DNA of 64,000 nucleotides from Tropicimonas_B omnivorans (GTDB lineage: Bacteria > Pseudomonadota > Alphaproteobacteria > Rhodobacterales > Rhodobacteraceae), in contig NZ_JAVRHL010000002.1 of assembly GCF_031846565.1 (NCBI RefSeq), positions 310,001 to 374,000 of the forward strand, given 5' to 3'. The translations under genes and the position numbers were made by a program. Below, piece by piece: positions 17,222 to 25,359 of this stretch (position 1 is its first letter; each line of letters opens with the position of its first letter). The notes below the pieces were generated by a model, which saw only the letters and a program-made list of their open reading frames with translations, ran no database searches and had not been told where the DNA came from.

Positions 17222-18411
17222 GCGAACACCCCGCACACCGCGCCATCGATGGCCGCTACGGCAGCTTTGGCGGGCAGTTCGTCGCCCCGGTCCTGCTGCC
17301 GGTTCTGGACCGGCTCGAGAGTGCCTTTGCCCAAGCCTGGGCTGCGCCCGACTTTCGCCGGGACCTCGAGGCCCTGTTGCACCGCTACGTCGGGCGTCCG
17401 ACACCGATCTTTGAAATACCCGCTTTCTCCAGAGAGAAAGGCGGCGCGAGGATCTTTCTCAAGCGCGACGACCTCACCTTCAACGGCGGCAACTACGCCA
17501 ATTCAGCGGTCGGTCAGTGCCTGCTTGCACAGCGGATGGGTATGAGCGCCGTCGTCTGCGACACCGGGTCGGGGCAGAACGGGGTCGCCACGGCGGCGGT
17601 GGCCGCCAGGCTGGGTCTGCGCGCCATTATCACCATCGGTGCCGGCGATGCCGCCCGCCACGCGATGGCCGTCAAGAAAATGCGGCTCTTTGGAGCGCAG
17701 GTCGACATCGTCGCGGACGCGGACAGCCATCTCAGTGCGGCGACAAGCGCGGCGATCCGCCACTGGATGGGCAACAGCGACACGACCGCCTATGTCGCCG
17801 GAGCGCCCATTGGCCCGCACCCTTTTCCGGACCTCGTGGCGCGGTTTCAGGCCGTGATCGGGCGCGAGACACGTTTGCAGCTTATCGAGGAAAGTCTGGC
17901 CCCCGCCGCTTGCGTTTCGGCTGTAGGCGGCGGAGCCTCGACCATAGGGCTGTTCTCCGCCTTTCTCGCTGATCCCCAAGTGCGCCTGATCGCAGTGGAA
18001 GGCGCAGGGTCGGGACGCGCGGGAGAGGGACATTCGGCGCGTCTGTCACGCGGGCGGCGCGGGATTTTTCACGGCGCCGAGACGCTGGTGCTCGCCGATG
18101 CACAGGGGCAGATCGAACATGCAGCTTCGATCTCTCCCGGTCTGTCCTACCCCGGCGCAGCCCCGCAGCTGGCCAACCTCGTCCAGGCCGGGCGGATCGA
18201 AACCACGACCGCCACCGACGCCGAGGCACGTGGCGCAATATCGCGCCTCGCAGAGGTCGAGGGCATCCTGCTCTGCCTCGAAGCAGGCCACGCGCTGGCG
18301 GCCGCCGAACGGATTGCCGCAACCTTGACGCCAGATGAGACCGTTGTCGTGATGGCGCAATCTTCCGGTGACAAGGACATTGAAATACTGGCGGCGGGAG
18401 ACATCGCATGA
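17218..18411 (+). CDS. Tryptophan synthase beta chain-like protein lacking the PLP lysine
   Basis: This 397-residue protein aligns by eye with TrpB along its length: YGSFGGQFVAP, GRPTPIFEI, LKRDDLTFNGGNYANS, GPHPFPDLVARFQAVIG, VGGGAST and GDKDIE. Key residues are altered (Salmonella numbering): the PLP Schiff-base Lys87 is Tyr93 (codon tac, 17494-17496), His86 is Asn92, Glu109 is Asp115, Asp305 is Ser310, Ser377 is Gln381. The phosphate loop GGGSN reads GGGAS. Without the lysine it should not do serine beta-replacement. It may bind PLP non-covalently, serve as a scaffold or activator for a TrpA-like partner, or have new chemistry (inference). It is ATGA-coupled to the permease before and the TrpA-like gene after. 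The frame is intact, so it is not a decaying gene. Confidence 0.88.
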   Translation: MSEHPAHRAIDGRYGSFGGQFVAPVLLPVLDRLESAFAQAWAAPDFRRDLEALLHRYVGRPTPIFEIPAFSREKGGARIFLKRDDLTFNGGNYANSAVGQCLLAQRMGMSAVVCDTGSGQNGVATAAVAARLGLRAIITIGAGDAARHAMAVKKMRLFGAQVDIVADADSHLSAATSAAIRHWMGNSDTTAYVAGAPIGPHPFPDLVARFQAVIGRETRLQLIEESLAPAACVSAVGGGASTIGLFSAFLADPQVRLIAVEGAGSGRAGEGHSARLSRGRRGIFHGAETLVLADAQGQIEHAASISPGLSYPGAAPQLANLVQAGRIETTTATDAEARGAISRLAEVEGILLCLEAGHALAAAERIAATLTPDETVVVMAQSSGDKDIEILAAGDIA

Positions 18412-19271
18412 TTCAGGGCGCAGACCGTATCGGAGCGATGTTTGCACGCCTGTCACGCACATCGCGCAAGGCTTTCGTCACCTACACCGTCGCCTGCGAT
18501 CCCGACTTCGACGCCTCGCTCGCCCGGATGCATGCGTTTGTCGCCAGCGGGATCGACATGATCGAAATCGGCCATCCCTTTTCCGACCCGATCCTGGACG
18601 GGCTCGCGATCCAAGCCGCGAACCGCCGCGCGCTTGCAGCGGGCGGGAACCTCGAGCGGACGTTCGCACTCTGTGCCGCTTTCCGCGAAACAGACAGCGA
18701 AACGCCACTGGTGCTGATGGGCTACGCCAACCCGATCGCCGCGATGGGCTACCAGAGCTTTGCCGCGGGCGCGGCCGAGGCCGGAATCGACGCGCTGATC
18801 GCCGGTGATTTTCCCCTGCGAGAGGCAAAGCCCCTGCTGGACGCGCTTGCCGAGCATGGGTTGAAAATGATCCTGATGGCCGCGCCTACGCTGGACGAGG
18901 CCGATTTCACCTCCGATCACCCGGCAGTTGGCGGCTTTCTCTACTGCATCCCGGTTGTCGGCCCGACCGGCGGCCCTTCCGCTTCGACCGAGGCCATTGC
19001 AGACAGCGTTGAACGCTGCCGCGCGGCAAGTCCGCTTCCGGTAATGGTCGGTTTCGGGATCAAGACCCCGGATAAAGCGGCAGCGGTCGGACAGATCGCG
19101 GACGGCGTAATCGTTGCGAGCGCGATGATCGAGAGCTTCGCGGCCTATCTGGAGAATGGAAAGGAGGGCTTTCTGGATTTCGTGGGGAATGAAGTTCAGG
19201 CCTATCGGCAAGCAATCGACAATGGACTGCGAATAGGGTCCCGACGCTACAAGGCGAGCCATCGCGATTGA
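18408..19271 (+). CDS. Tryptophan synthase alpha chain-like protein (TrpA-like 2)
   Basis: This 287-residue TIM-barrel TrpA-family protein is closer to normal TrpA than the first copy. IEIGHPFSDPILDG holds the catalytic Glu (residue 53) and Asp (residue 64). The active-site Tyr region (FLYCIPVVGPTG), GFGIKTPDKA and VASAMI follow the family pattern. It starts by ATGA overlap with the TrpB-like gene, the usual trpB-trpA order, so the two products probably interact. The expected activity is retro-aldol cleavage of a glycerol-phosphate-like conjugate. It is the last gene of the operon; a decayed transposase and tRNA-Gln follow. Confidence 0.86.
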   Translation: MIQGADRIGAMFARLSRTSRKAFVTYTVACDPDFDASLARMHAFVASGIDMIEIGHPFSDPILDGLAIQAANRRALAAGGNLERTFALCAAFRETDSETPLVLMGYANPIAAMGYQSFAAGAAEAGIDALIAGDFPLREAKPLLDALAEHGLKMILMAAPTLDEADFTSDHPAVGGFLYCIPVVGPTGGPSASTEAIADSVERCRAASPLPVMVGFGIKTPDKAAAVGQIADGVIVASAMIESFAAYLENGKEGFLDFVGNEVQAYRQAIDNGLRIGSRRYKASHRD

Positions 19272-19369
19272 TGTCCATAATCCCACTCGGACCTCTCCTG
19301 CCTTCCCGGTCCGGACATTGGCTGCGCACACTGCCCCCGCCGTTCGCCTTCATTGCATGGGTTTCCCGG

Positions 19370-19558
19370 ATCCGTCCCGTCATGACGGGCCGGAAGATAC
19401 GAAAGACGCCCGTTCGCTACTACAAGCGTCGCAACCCGATCGAGATCATGTCCGGCAGGCTCAAGGACCGGCGGAGGCTTGCGACCCGTTATGATCGCTG
19501 CCTGCAAATCTCACTCCCATCAAACGCACTCGTTGCGACCGTGAACTTTCGGCTTTGA
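19370..19558 (+). pseudogene. IS5-family transposase remnant (C-terminal end only)
   Basis: The translated stretch YKRRNPIEIMSGRLKDRR and the following RRLATRYDRC are the characteristic C-terminal end of IS5-family transposases (normally RRNRIE..FGRLKDWRR.ATRYDRC). The frame closes at 19558. Upstream, no DDE-domain sequence is left, and a 14-base palindrome (19376-19389) sits at the start of the recognisable part. It is a dead fragment 127 bases after the last operon gene and 180 bases before tRNA-Gln. It marks past insertion-sequence activity at this edge of the accessory block. Confidence 0.65.
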
Positions 19559-19737
19559 AAGAGAAGGAGCCTCGACCCCAGAATCGAGGTCTCGCGTCGG
19601 CAAATGTCTGTCACGGCGGAAGGATGCTGGAAGACAAGTCCAGCGGATTGCCACCAGATGCCAGTCTTGCTCGAGAGATATGCCAAGTTGGACCGGATAG
19701 GTTCCGACCTTGGGCGAACATCACATTACGGGAAACC

Positions 19738-19812
19738 TGGCTGGGGTGGTAGGATTCGAACCTACGGTACACGGTACCAAAAACCGCTGCCTTACCACTT
19801 GGCTACACCCCA
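19738..19812 (-). tRNA. tRNA-Gln (TTG anticodon)
   Basis: On the minus strand the sequence folds as a full cloverleaf. A 7-base-pair acceptor stem (TGGGGTG with CACCCCA) is followed by a D arm and a 5-base-pair anticodon stem with loop TTTTGGT (anticodon TTG, reading CAA). A 5-base variable loop and a T arm GTAGG-TTCGAAT-CCTAC follow. Discriminator G and an encoded CCA (complement of 19738-19740) finish it. It lies between the accessory block and the MscS-type gene. Confidence 0.95.
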
Positions 19813-19873
19813 GCAGGTGGCGGGCGTTCTAGCGTCCAGTTGCGCGGGCTGCAAGGGTGTGGCGCGGCAAAAA

Positions 19874-21229
19874 TCACTCTTCCTTGGCGTCGTGACTGAG
19901 CAGGTCGTCCCGGCCGGTATCCGCCCGTTCTGCCTCGACGATCCGCTCCAGCGCCGCGTCCTCGACGGCGACCGGATTGAGCACGGTGTCCGGATCGAGC
20001 ATGGTGTCCGGCCGGCGCGGCGCGGTGGATTGGGCAGGCATGGGCGCCGGCGCGGGGGCGTCCTCGTGCGTTTCGCTCACCTGCAATGCGTTGCCCAGAA
20101 GCTGGACGCGGTACGTCGTGTCCGGCACCTCGACCCCCGCCGCTTCGATCGCGGCCTTCACGTGACGCAGCGCTTCGCCGCGCGCGCGGGCATAGGAGGT
20201 CACTTCCTGGTCGATCCACCCGGTGACGATGAGGAAGATGGCGCCGTCCCCGATCCGTTCGATCCAGGCGAGCGGCGCGGGCTGCTTCAGCGTGAAGGGC
20301 AGGGCGCCCACCGTCTCCTCGGCGAGGGTGCGCATCGCGGCCAGATCGGCATCCCCGGCGACGCCGACCTCGAAGGAGAAACGCCGCTCCTTGTTGCGCG
20401 TGTAGTTCACGATGCGGCTCTTGAAGACAGTCGAATTGGGCAGGCGGATCTGGTTGCCGTCAAGAGACAGCAGGATCGTCGCGCGGCTCGTCAGGCGGAT
20501 GACCTTGCCGAGGTCCCCGTCGATCTCGATCAGGTCGTTGGGCCGGAACGGCTGCCGGATCGACAGCATGATCGAGGCGATGAAGTTCTCCACCGTATCC
20601 TTGACCGCAAAGCCGAATGCGAGGCCGACGATGCCCGCCGCCCCGAGGATCGTGCCAAGAAGGGCCGTGGCGTTGAGGATGTCGAGCGCCGTCACGAGGG
20701 CGACGATGCAGAAGACCAGCCGCAGGATCATCCGGTAGATCTCGGCGATGAAGGCATTGGGAGCGATGCGGTCCCAGGGCTGCCGGCGCGTTCCGAGAAA
20801 GAGACCGAGCGCGACGATGGCGGCGGCGATGCAGAGCGCGACGAGCAGGAGCGGGCCGAACGCGATGAGCTGCTCGATCCGGTCCTGGAAGCGCTCGAGC
20901 GCCGGGTTCAGCCGCTCGCCCAGATCGGTGCTCGCGACCAGATCGTTCTGGATGGCGACGACGCCCTCGACGCGATTGGCGATCTCTTCCACGCGGGCGG
21001 ACCGGGTCGCATCGAGCACCGTGCCGCTGAACGTGACGATGCCGTTGCTGACGTCGATGCGGACTTCGTCGAACCCGTCGAGTTGCCCGAGGATACCGCG
21101 GATGCGGGTTGCGATGGCGGCGTCGCTTGCGGACCCGCTCCCGACGGTGATCGTGTTGCCCGGTGTCGTCGTCTGCGCTGCGAGGGGCAACGGCAGGAGT
21201 AGGGCGAGGAGCAGGAAAAGGATGCGCAT
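19874..21229 (-). CDS. Small-conductance mechanosensitive channel (MscS family) with N-terminal BON-like domain
   Basis: The product has 451 residues. A signal peptide (residues 1-18) is followed by a BON-like periplasmic domain of about 70 residues (ATRIRGILGQ to AIQNDLV). Three membrane spans come next, then the MscS core: pore helix GAAGIVGLAFGFAVKDTVEN and the beta domain LIEIDGDLGKVIRLTSRATIL. A cytoplasmic vestibule and a low-complexity acidic/proline tail close the protein. It should open on membrane tension to release solutes in osmotic downshock. The start at 21229 lacks a clear ribosome site; the frame is open to 21262. Confidence 0.9.
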   Translation of the reverse strand: MRILFLLLALLLPLPLAAQTTTPGNTITVGSGSASDAAIATRIRGILGQLDGFDEVRIDVSNGIVTFSGTVLDATRSARVEEIANRVEGVVAIQNDLVASTDLGERLNPALERFQDRIEQLIAFGPLLLVALCIAAAIVALGLFLGTRRQPWDRIAPNAFIAEIYRMILRLVFCIVALVTALDILNATALLGTILGAAGIVGLAFGFAVKDTVENFIASIMLSIRQPFRPNDLIEIDGDLGKVIRLTSRATILLSLDGNQIRLPNSTVFKSRIVNYTRNKERRFSFEVGVAGDADLAAMRTLAEETVGALPFTLKQPAPLAWIERIGDGAIFLIVTGWIDQEVTSYARARGEALRHVKAAIEAAGVEVPDTTYRVQLLGNALQVSETHEDAPAPAPMPAQSTAPRRPDTMLDPDTVLNPVAVEDAALERIVEAERADTGRDDLLSHDAKEE

Positions 21230-21295
21230 GGGACAGCCGGGGCAGGGGGCGGGACCGGCCAAGCGTAGACGCGCGCCGCCCGCCGCGCCAGCGCC

Positions 21296-22141
21296 TCAGA
21301 TGCGGGCCGGCTCTTCCTTGGCGATTGCGTCGAAGCGCATCAGGGTGGCTACGAGGTCCGCCATCCGGTCCAGCGGGATCATGTTGGGGCCGTCGGATGG
21401 TGCCGTGTCCGGGTCGGGATGGGTCTCGATGAAGACCGCCGCGATGCCGAGCGAGACCGCTGCCCGTGCGAGGACCGGCGCGAATTCGCGCTGCCCGCCG
21501 GAGGCGCCACCGAGGCCGCCGGGCTGCTGCACGGCGTGGGTCGCGTCCATCACCACCGGCCAGCCGGTCTTCGCCATGGTCGGCAGGCCACGCATGTCCG
21601 TCACCAGTGCGTTGTAGCCGAAGGAGACGCCGCGCTCGGTCAGCAGTATCCGCTCGTTGCCGGTGGAGGCGATCTTGGCGGCGACGTTCTCCATGTCCCA
21701 GGGCGCGAGGAACTGGCCCTTCTTGACGTTGATCGCCGCGCCGGTCTGTCCGGCCGCCAGGAGCAGATCGGTCTGCCGGCACAGGAAGGCGGGGATCTGG
21801 AGGACGTCCACCGCCTCGGCGGCTGCGGCGCACTGATCGGGCGCGTGGATGTCCGTGAGGACGGGGCAGCCGATCCGCTCGCGCACCGCGGCAAGCTGGG
21901 CGAGGCCGTCGTCGAGGCCGGGGCCGCGGCGCCCCGAAAGCGAGGTGCGGTTGGCCTTGTCGTAGGACGCCTTGAAGACGAAGGACGCGCCTGCCGCGGC
22001 GCAGGCCTCTGCCATCGTCTCGGCGATTGAGAGGGCGTGATCCAGCCCTTCGAGCTGACAGGGGCCTGCGATGATGGTGAGCGGAAGATCGTTGCCGCAG
22101 CTCACGCCGGCGCCGAGATCGACGGATCTTTGTGGGGTCAT
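21296..22141 (-). CDS. kdsA: 3-deoxy-8-phosphooctulonate synthase (KDO-8-phosphate synthase)
   Basis: This 281-residue TIM-barrel enzyme condenses PEP with arabinose-5-phosphate to KDO-8-phosphate for lipid A core or capsule linker. Visible motifs are IIAGPCQLEG, FKASYDKANRTS, LTDIHAPDQ, DVLQIPAFLCRQTDLL, NVKKGQFLAPWDM and the terminal FIETHPDPD. Length is typical. Its start overlaps the stop of the KpsE-like gene by 4 bases (ATGA), which links KDO supply to capsule export; KDO forms the lipid anchor linker of KpsMT-type capsules. Confidence 0.95.
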   Translation of the reverse strand: MTPQRSVDLGAGVSCGNDLPLTIIAGPCQLEGLDHALSIAETMAEACAAAGASFVFKASYDKANRTSLSGRRGPGLDDGLAQLAAVRERIGCPVLTDIHAPDQCAAAAEAVDVLQIPAFLCRQTDLLLAAGQTGAAINVKKGQFLAPWDMENVAAKIASTGNERILLTERGVSFGYNALVTDMRGLPTMAKTGWPVVMDATHAVQQPGGLGGASGGQREFAPVLARAAVSLGIAAVFIETHPDPDTAPSDGPNMIPLDRMADLVATLMRFDAIAKEEPARI

Positions 22142-23922
22142 GCCGTTACCTGTTCGCGCAGCACCGAGGCGGTGAGCGAGACGAGAAGATAGATGCCGGA
22201 GAAGATGAAGAAGGCGAGGAGCGTATTCTCGAAGCCCCTGGGATAGGTCGCCTCGTCGGGAGCCACCGGGGCCACGCCCATCGCCATGTAGCGGACCTGG
22301 CGGTTGGCCTCGACGCGGGCGCCCTCCATCTGCTGCGCGGCCTGCTGGAGAAGGAGCTGCCGTGTGGCGAGATCCGCCTCCGCGATGCGCAGCTCCCCGG
22401 TGATCCGCGCGAGGGACGCGCCGCCCGAGGCGCCCTGGGTCATCGAGGAGCGCAGCCGCGCGATCAGCTCCTCGAGCCGCGCGATCTCCCCGCGGACGGC
22501 GGCGACGCGCGCCTCGTTGGGGCTGGACGTCGAGAGGAACTGGTCGAGCTGCAGTTTCTTCTGGTTCAGCTCCAGCTCGAACTGCGTGATCTGCGACATG
22601 AGCGAGCTGCTTTCGGAGACCGGATCGAGCACGCCGAGGCGTTCCTGCAGGTCCAGCACGCGGTTCTGCGCCTGCTGCACCCGTTCCTCGGCTTCCTCGA
22701 AACTCTCCCTCGCGCCGGCCATCTGATCGTCCCTGAGGCGGGAAGTCAGCTGGTCCACCTGTTCCTCGGCATAGCCGATCAGCGCTTCGGAGAAGGACTG
22801 GGAGGCCTCCGGCGTGGCCGCGATCACCTCCATCTTGAGAATGCCCTCGGACGGGTCGAACCCGACCTTCACGTTCTTCTGGTAGATCCCGTAGGCGTCC
22901 TCCATCGAGGCGCCCGGCTCCAGCCGCTGGAGTGGGTCGATCCAGTCTTGGCTGAAATGGGCGCGGAAGCCGAGATCCCGGTCCAGCCGCAGCATCGCGT
23001 CCCGCGACTGGAGGTAGGATTGCACCGTGGTCGAATCCTGCTGAACGGCGAGGCCGGTGCCCTGGAACAGCCCGCCGAGGCCCATGGCGCCCTGCGCTTC
23101 CGCTTGCTGGATCACGAATTCGGACTTGGTGGCGTAGAGCGGCGTCGCCATGACGTTGTAGTACCAGCCGGCGAGGATGGTCGGCAGCAGCACGAAGAAG
23201 GCGAGCCGCACCATGAGAAGGAGCGACTTGCGGCGCCGGCGGCGGCCGATATCGCGCTGGATCTTCCAGATCTCGGCGGCGCTGTCCGCGGGCAGGCGGA
23301 GCGGGTTCGAGGACGGCTCCACCACGGCCGGCGGGCCGTGCTGCGGGACCGTCGCCGGCAGTCCGCCGCTGGCCGCCTCCAGCGATGTGCCTTGCGACCG
23401 CGCCGGCGTATTCGCCTCCGGCACGACCAGTTCGAGCATGTTGGCGCGCTGGAACGGGTCGATCCCCTTGGCGCGAAGGAGCCGGACGGCATCGAAATCG
23501 GAGGTCGGTGCGAGGCCGTGCTTGTGGGCGACGCGTCGCGCCATGCGCAGCTGCCGACCCGTCAGCCCCTCGCGGCGGATCGAGGCGATGTCCACCTCGC
23601 TGGCCATCTCGGCCGCGTCCGTGATCTCGCCCGAGAATGCGCTGCGGCTGCCCGCGAGGGGCCCCGAACTGCCGGGCGCCGCGCCGTCCGTCCCGGTCCG
23701 CAGCTCCTCGACTGCCGGAGCGCGGGGCTGCGCTGCGGCCTCGGCCATGGCATCCGACGGCTGGACGGCGGCCTCTGCCGCGGTCACCGTCTCGGCCGGC
23801 TCAGCCGCCGACACCTGTTCGGCCTCGGCGGCGGACGCGCGCTGAGCGGCCGGGACCACGCCCTCGGCCAGCGCCTCGCCGCGCCTCAGGCGGTATTTCC
23901 TAGCCCTGGCCTTGGTAGTCAT
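22138..23922 (-). CDS. Capsule polysaccharide export inner-membrane protein (KpsE/Wzz-like)
   Basis: This 594-residue polysaccharide co-polymerase type protein begins with a long Ala/Glu/Pro-rich cytoplasmic region (about 1-220). One membrane span follows (LAFFVLLPTILAGWYYNVMA in part), then a periplasmic domain with a predicted coiled coil (about 380-520, many Glu/Gln/Arg heptads). A C-terminal span completes it (LLAFFIFSGIYLLVSL). This two-span layout is that of KpsE/BexC/CtrB exporters. The N-terminal extension is much longer than in E. coli KpsE. Overlaps of 23 bases with the ATPase gene before and 4 bases with kdsA after mark one operon. Confidence 0.85.
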   Translation of the reverse strand: MTTKARARKYRLRRGEALAEGVVPAAQRASAAEAEQVSAAEPAETVTAAEAAVQPSDAMAEAAAQPRAPAVEELRTGTDGAAPGSSGPLAGSRSAFSGEITDAAEMASEVDIASIRREGLTGRQLRMARRVAHKHGLAPTSDFDAVRLLRAKGIDPFQRANMLELVVPEANTPARSQGTSLEAASGGLPATVPQHGPPAVVEPSSNPLRLPADSAAEIWKIQRDIGRRRRRKSLLLMVRLAFFVLLPTILAGWYYNVMATPLYATKSEFVIQQAEAQGAMGLGGLFQGTGLAVQQDSTTVQSYLQSRDAMLRLDRDLGFRAHFSQDWIDPLQRLEPGASMEDAYGIYQKNVKVGFDPSEGILKMEVIAATPEASQSFSEALIGYAEEQVDQLTSRLRDDQMAGARESFEEAEERVQQAQNRVLDLQERLGVLDPVSESSSLMSQITQFELELNQKKLQLDQFLSTSSPNEARVAAVRGEIARLEELIARLRSSMTQGASGGASLARITGELRIAEADLATRQLLLQQAAQQMEGARVEANRQVRYMAMGVAPVAPDEATYPRGFENTLLAFFIFSGIYLLVSLTASVLREQVTA

Positions 23923-24559
23923 ACAGTGCCTTGGCCTCTTCGAGGGTGTCGAACATGTGCAGCTTGCCGTTGCGGAGGACGGCGGCTGAGCGGGCGAATT
24001 TCTCCAGCGTCTCTGGCTGGTGCGATACGATCACCACCGTCGTGCTCTTCAGCCGTTCGCGCAGGATGGATCCCGCCTTGCGGTTGAACTCCACGTCGGT
24101 GGTATGCGGCATCCCCTCGTCGATCAGGTAGATGTCAAAGTCCAGCGCCAGCATGAGCGAGAAGCAGAACCGTGACCTCATTCCCGCGCTGTAGGTGCCC
24201 ATCGGCTGGTCGTAATACTCCTCCAGCCCGCAGAGCCACCGGCTGAAGGCTTCGACGTAATCCGGGTCCAGCCGGTACAGGCGCGCGATGTAGCGGGCGT
24301 TCTCCCGGCCGGTATGCTTGGTGACGACGCCGCCCATGAAGCCGAGCGGGAAGGAGATGCGGCTGGTGCGGGTGATCTGCCCCTCGTCCGGCTTCTCCAG
24401 CCCCGCCATCATGTTGATCAGCGTGGTCTTCCCGGTGCCGTTGGGAGCAAGGATGCCGATCGAGTGCCCCAGTTCGACACGCAAGTTGGCCCGGTCGAGG
24501 ATCACCTTGCGGCGCTGGCCCGTCCAGAACGATTTGCTGACATTGGTGAACTCGATCAT
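23900..24559 (-). CDS. Capsule polysaccharide ABC exporter ATPase (KpsT-like)
   Basis: This 219-residue ABC ATPase of the polysaccharide exporter group has Walker A APNGTGKTT (residues 38-46), the signature region TYSAGMRSRFCFSL and Walker B IYLIDEGMP. The TTDVEFNRKAG tract is typical of KpsT/CtrD. The start at 24559 is chosen by homology and keeps the usual MIEF opening. It drives export of a capsule-like glycan with a KpsM permease and the KpsE-like protein. No kpsM is adjacent, so the permease must be encoded elsewhere. Confidence 0.9.
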   Translation of the reverse strand: MIEFTNVSKSFWTGQRRKVILDRANLRVELGHSIGILAPNGTGKTTLINMMAGLEKPDEGQITRTSRISFPLGFMGGVVTKHTGRENARYIARLYRLDPDYVEAFSRWLCGLEEYYDQPMGTYSAGMRSRFCFSLMLALDFDIYLIDEGMPHTTDVEFNRKAGSILRERLKSTTVVIVSHQPETLEKFARSAAVLRNGKLHMFDTLEEAKALYDYQGQG

Positions 24560-24747
24560 GGGGCGTCCGCCGCGGCCGTGTGGGGCCACCATGCATCATG
24601 GGGCGTTTCCAGTCTGTAAAGGATCACGCGGCTTTTCGGCGGCATTATGTCGTCTAAGTGAGGTAATCTGACCGAAGATCGCCGGATTCTGGCGACACCG
24701 CGGCAGGCGCGCTGTCCCTTGCCCGGGCCCCGGGCGGGGCCTAGCTC

Positions 24748-25359
24748 ATGGCGGCAATGAACGATCCACGCCCACTTCCGGAGCGCCTCGGCGCCTGCAC
24801 GATCTGCGCCGACCGCTTCGCCGCGACGGCCTCGGCGCATCGTCCCAATCCCGTCGTGTGGTTCCGCGACGAGGCACGTCTGCTCATCGCGTCGCAGGCG
24901 CCGGGGATGCGCGTTCACAAGGCGAACAAGCCGTTCTGGGATCGCTCCGGGGACCGTCTCCGCGACTGGCTGGGGCTGGACGAGGCCACGTTCTATGACC
25001 GCAAACGCGTCGCCATCATTCCGATGGGCTTCTGCTTCCCAGGCTATGACGCGAAGGGCGGGGACCTGCCGCCGCCGAAGGTCTGCGCCGAGACGTGGCG
25101 GCAGGACGCGATCGATTATGCCGGGCCGTTCCGCCTGACCGTGCTGATCGGGGGCTACGCGCAGAAGTGGCACCTCGGACCGATGGCCGCCGGCGGGGTG
25201 ACGAAGACGGTCGCGAAATGGGAGGAGCTTGCGCCGCGCGGGATCTTCCCCTTGCCGCACCCGTCCTGGCGCAATACCGCGTGGCTGAAACGCAATCCGT
25301 GGTTCGAGGCGGACGTCCTGCCCGAGCTCCGGGCGCAGGTTGGAAAGGCGATCTCATGA
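24748..25359 (+). CDS. Uracil-DNA glycosylase family protein
   Basis: The product has 203 residues and shows the uracil-DNA glycosylase fold. The first motif is a variant of GExPG (IASQAPGMRVHKANKPFWDR), and the second catalytic motif is HPSWRN near the end, with PHPSWRNTAWLKRNPWF strongly conserved in this subgroup. Members are annotated as uracil-DNA glycosylases, but activity is not certain for all branches. GGGCGGGG lies before the start. It overlaps the SseB gene downstream by ATGA. Confidence 0.82.
   Translation: MAAMNDPRPLPERLGACTICADRFAATASAHRPNPVVWFRDEARLLIASQAPGMRVHKANKPFWDRSGDRLRDWLGLDEATFYDRKRVAIIPMGFCFPGYDAKGGDLPPPKVCAETWRQDAIDYAGPFRLTVLIGGYAQKWHLGPMAAGGVTKTVAKWEELAPRGIFPLPHPSWRNTAWLKRNPWFEADVLPELRAQVGKAIS

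Noticed and set aside
10424..19271. Reading the trpA/trpB-like genes as the tryptophan biosynthesis operon
   Set aside because: The TrpB-like protein lacks the PLP lysine, there is no trpC, trpD, trpE or trpF, and the genes are interleaved with a sugar kinase and an ABC sugar importer.
19604..21202. Long plus-strand frame across the tRNA-Gln and opposite the MscS-type gene
   Set aside because: It crosses a tRNA and mirrors a real gene; product is unlike a protein.
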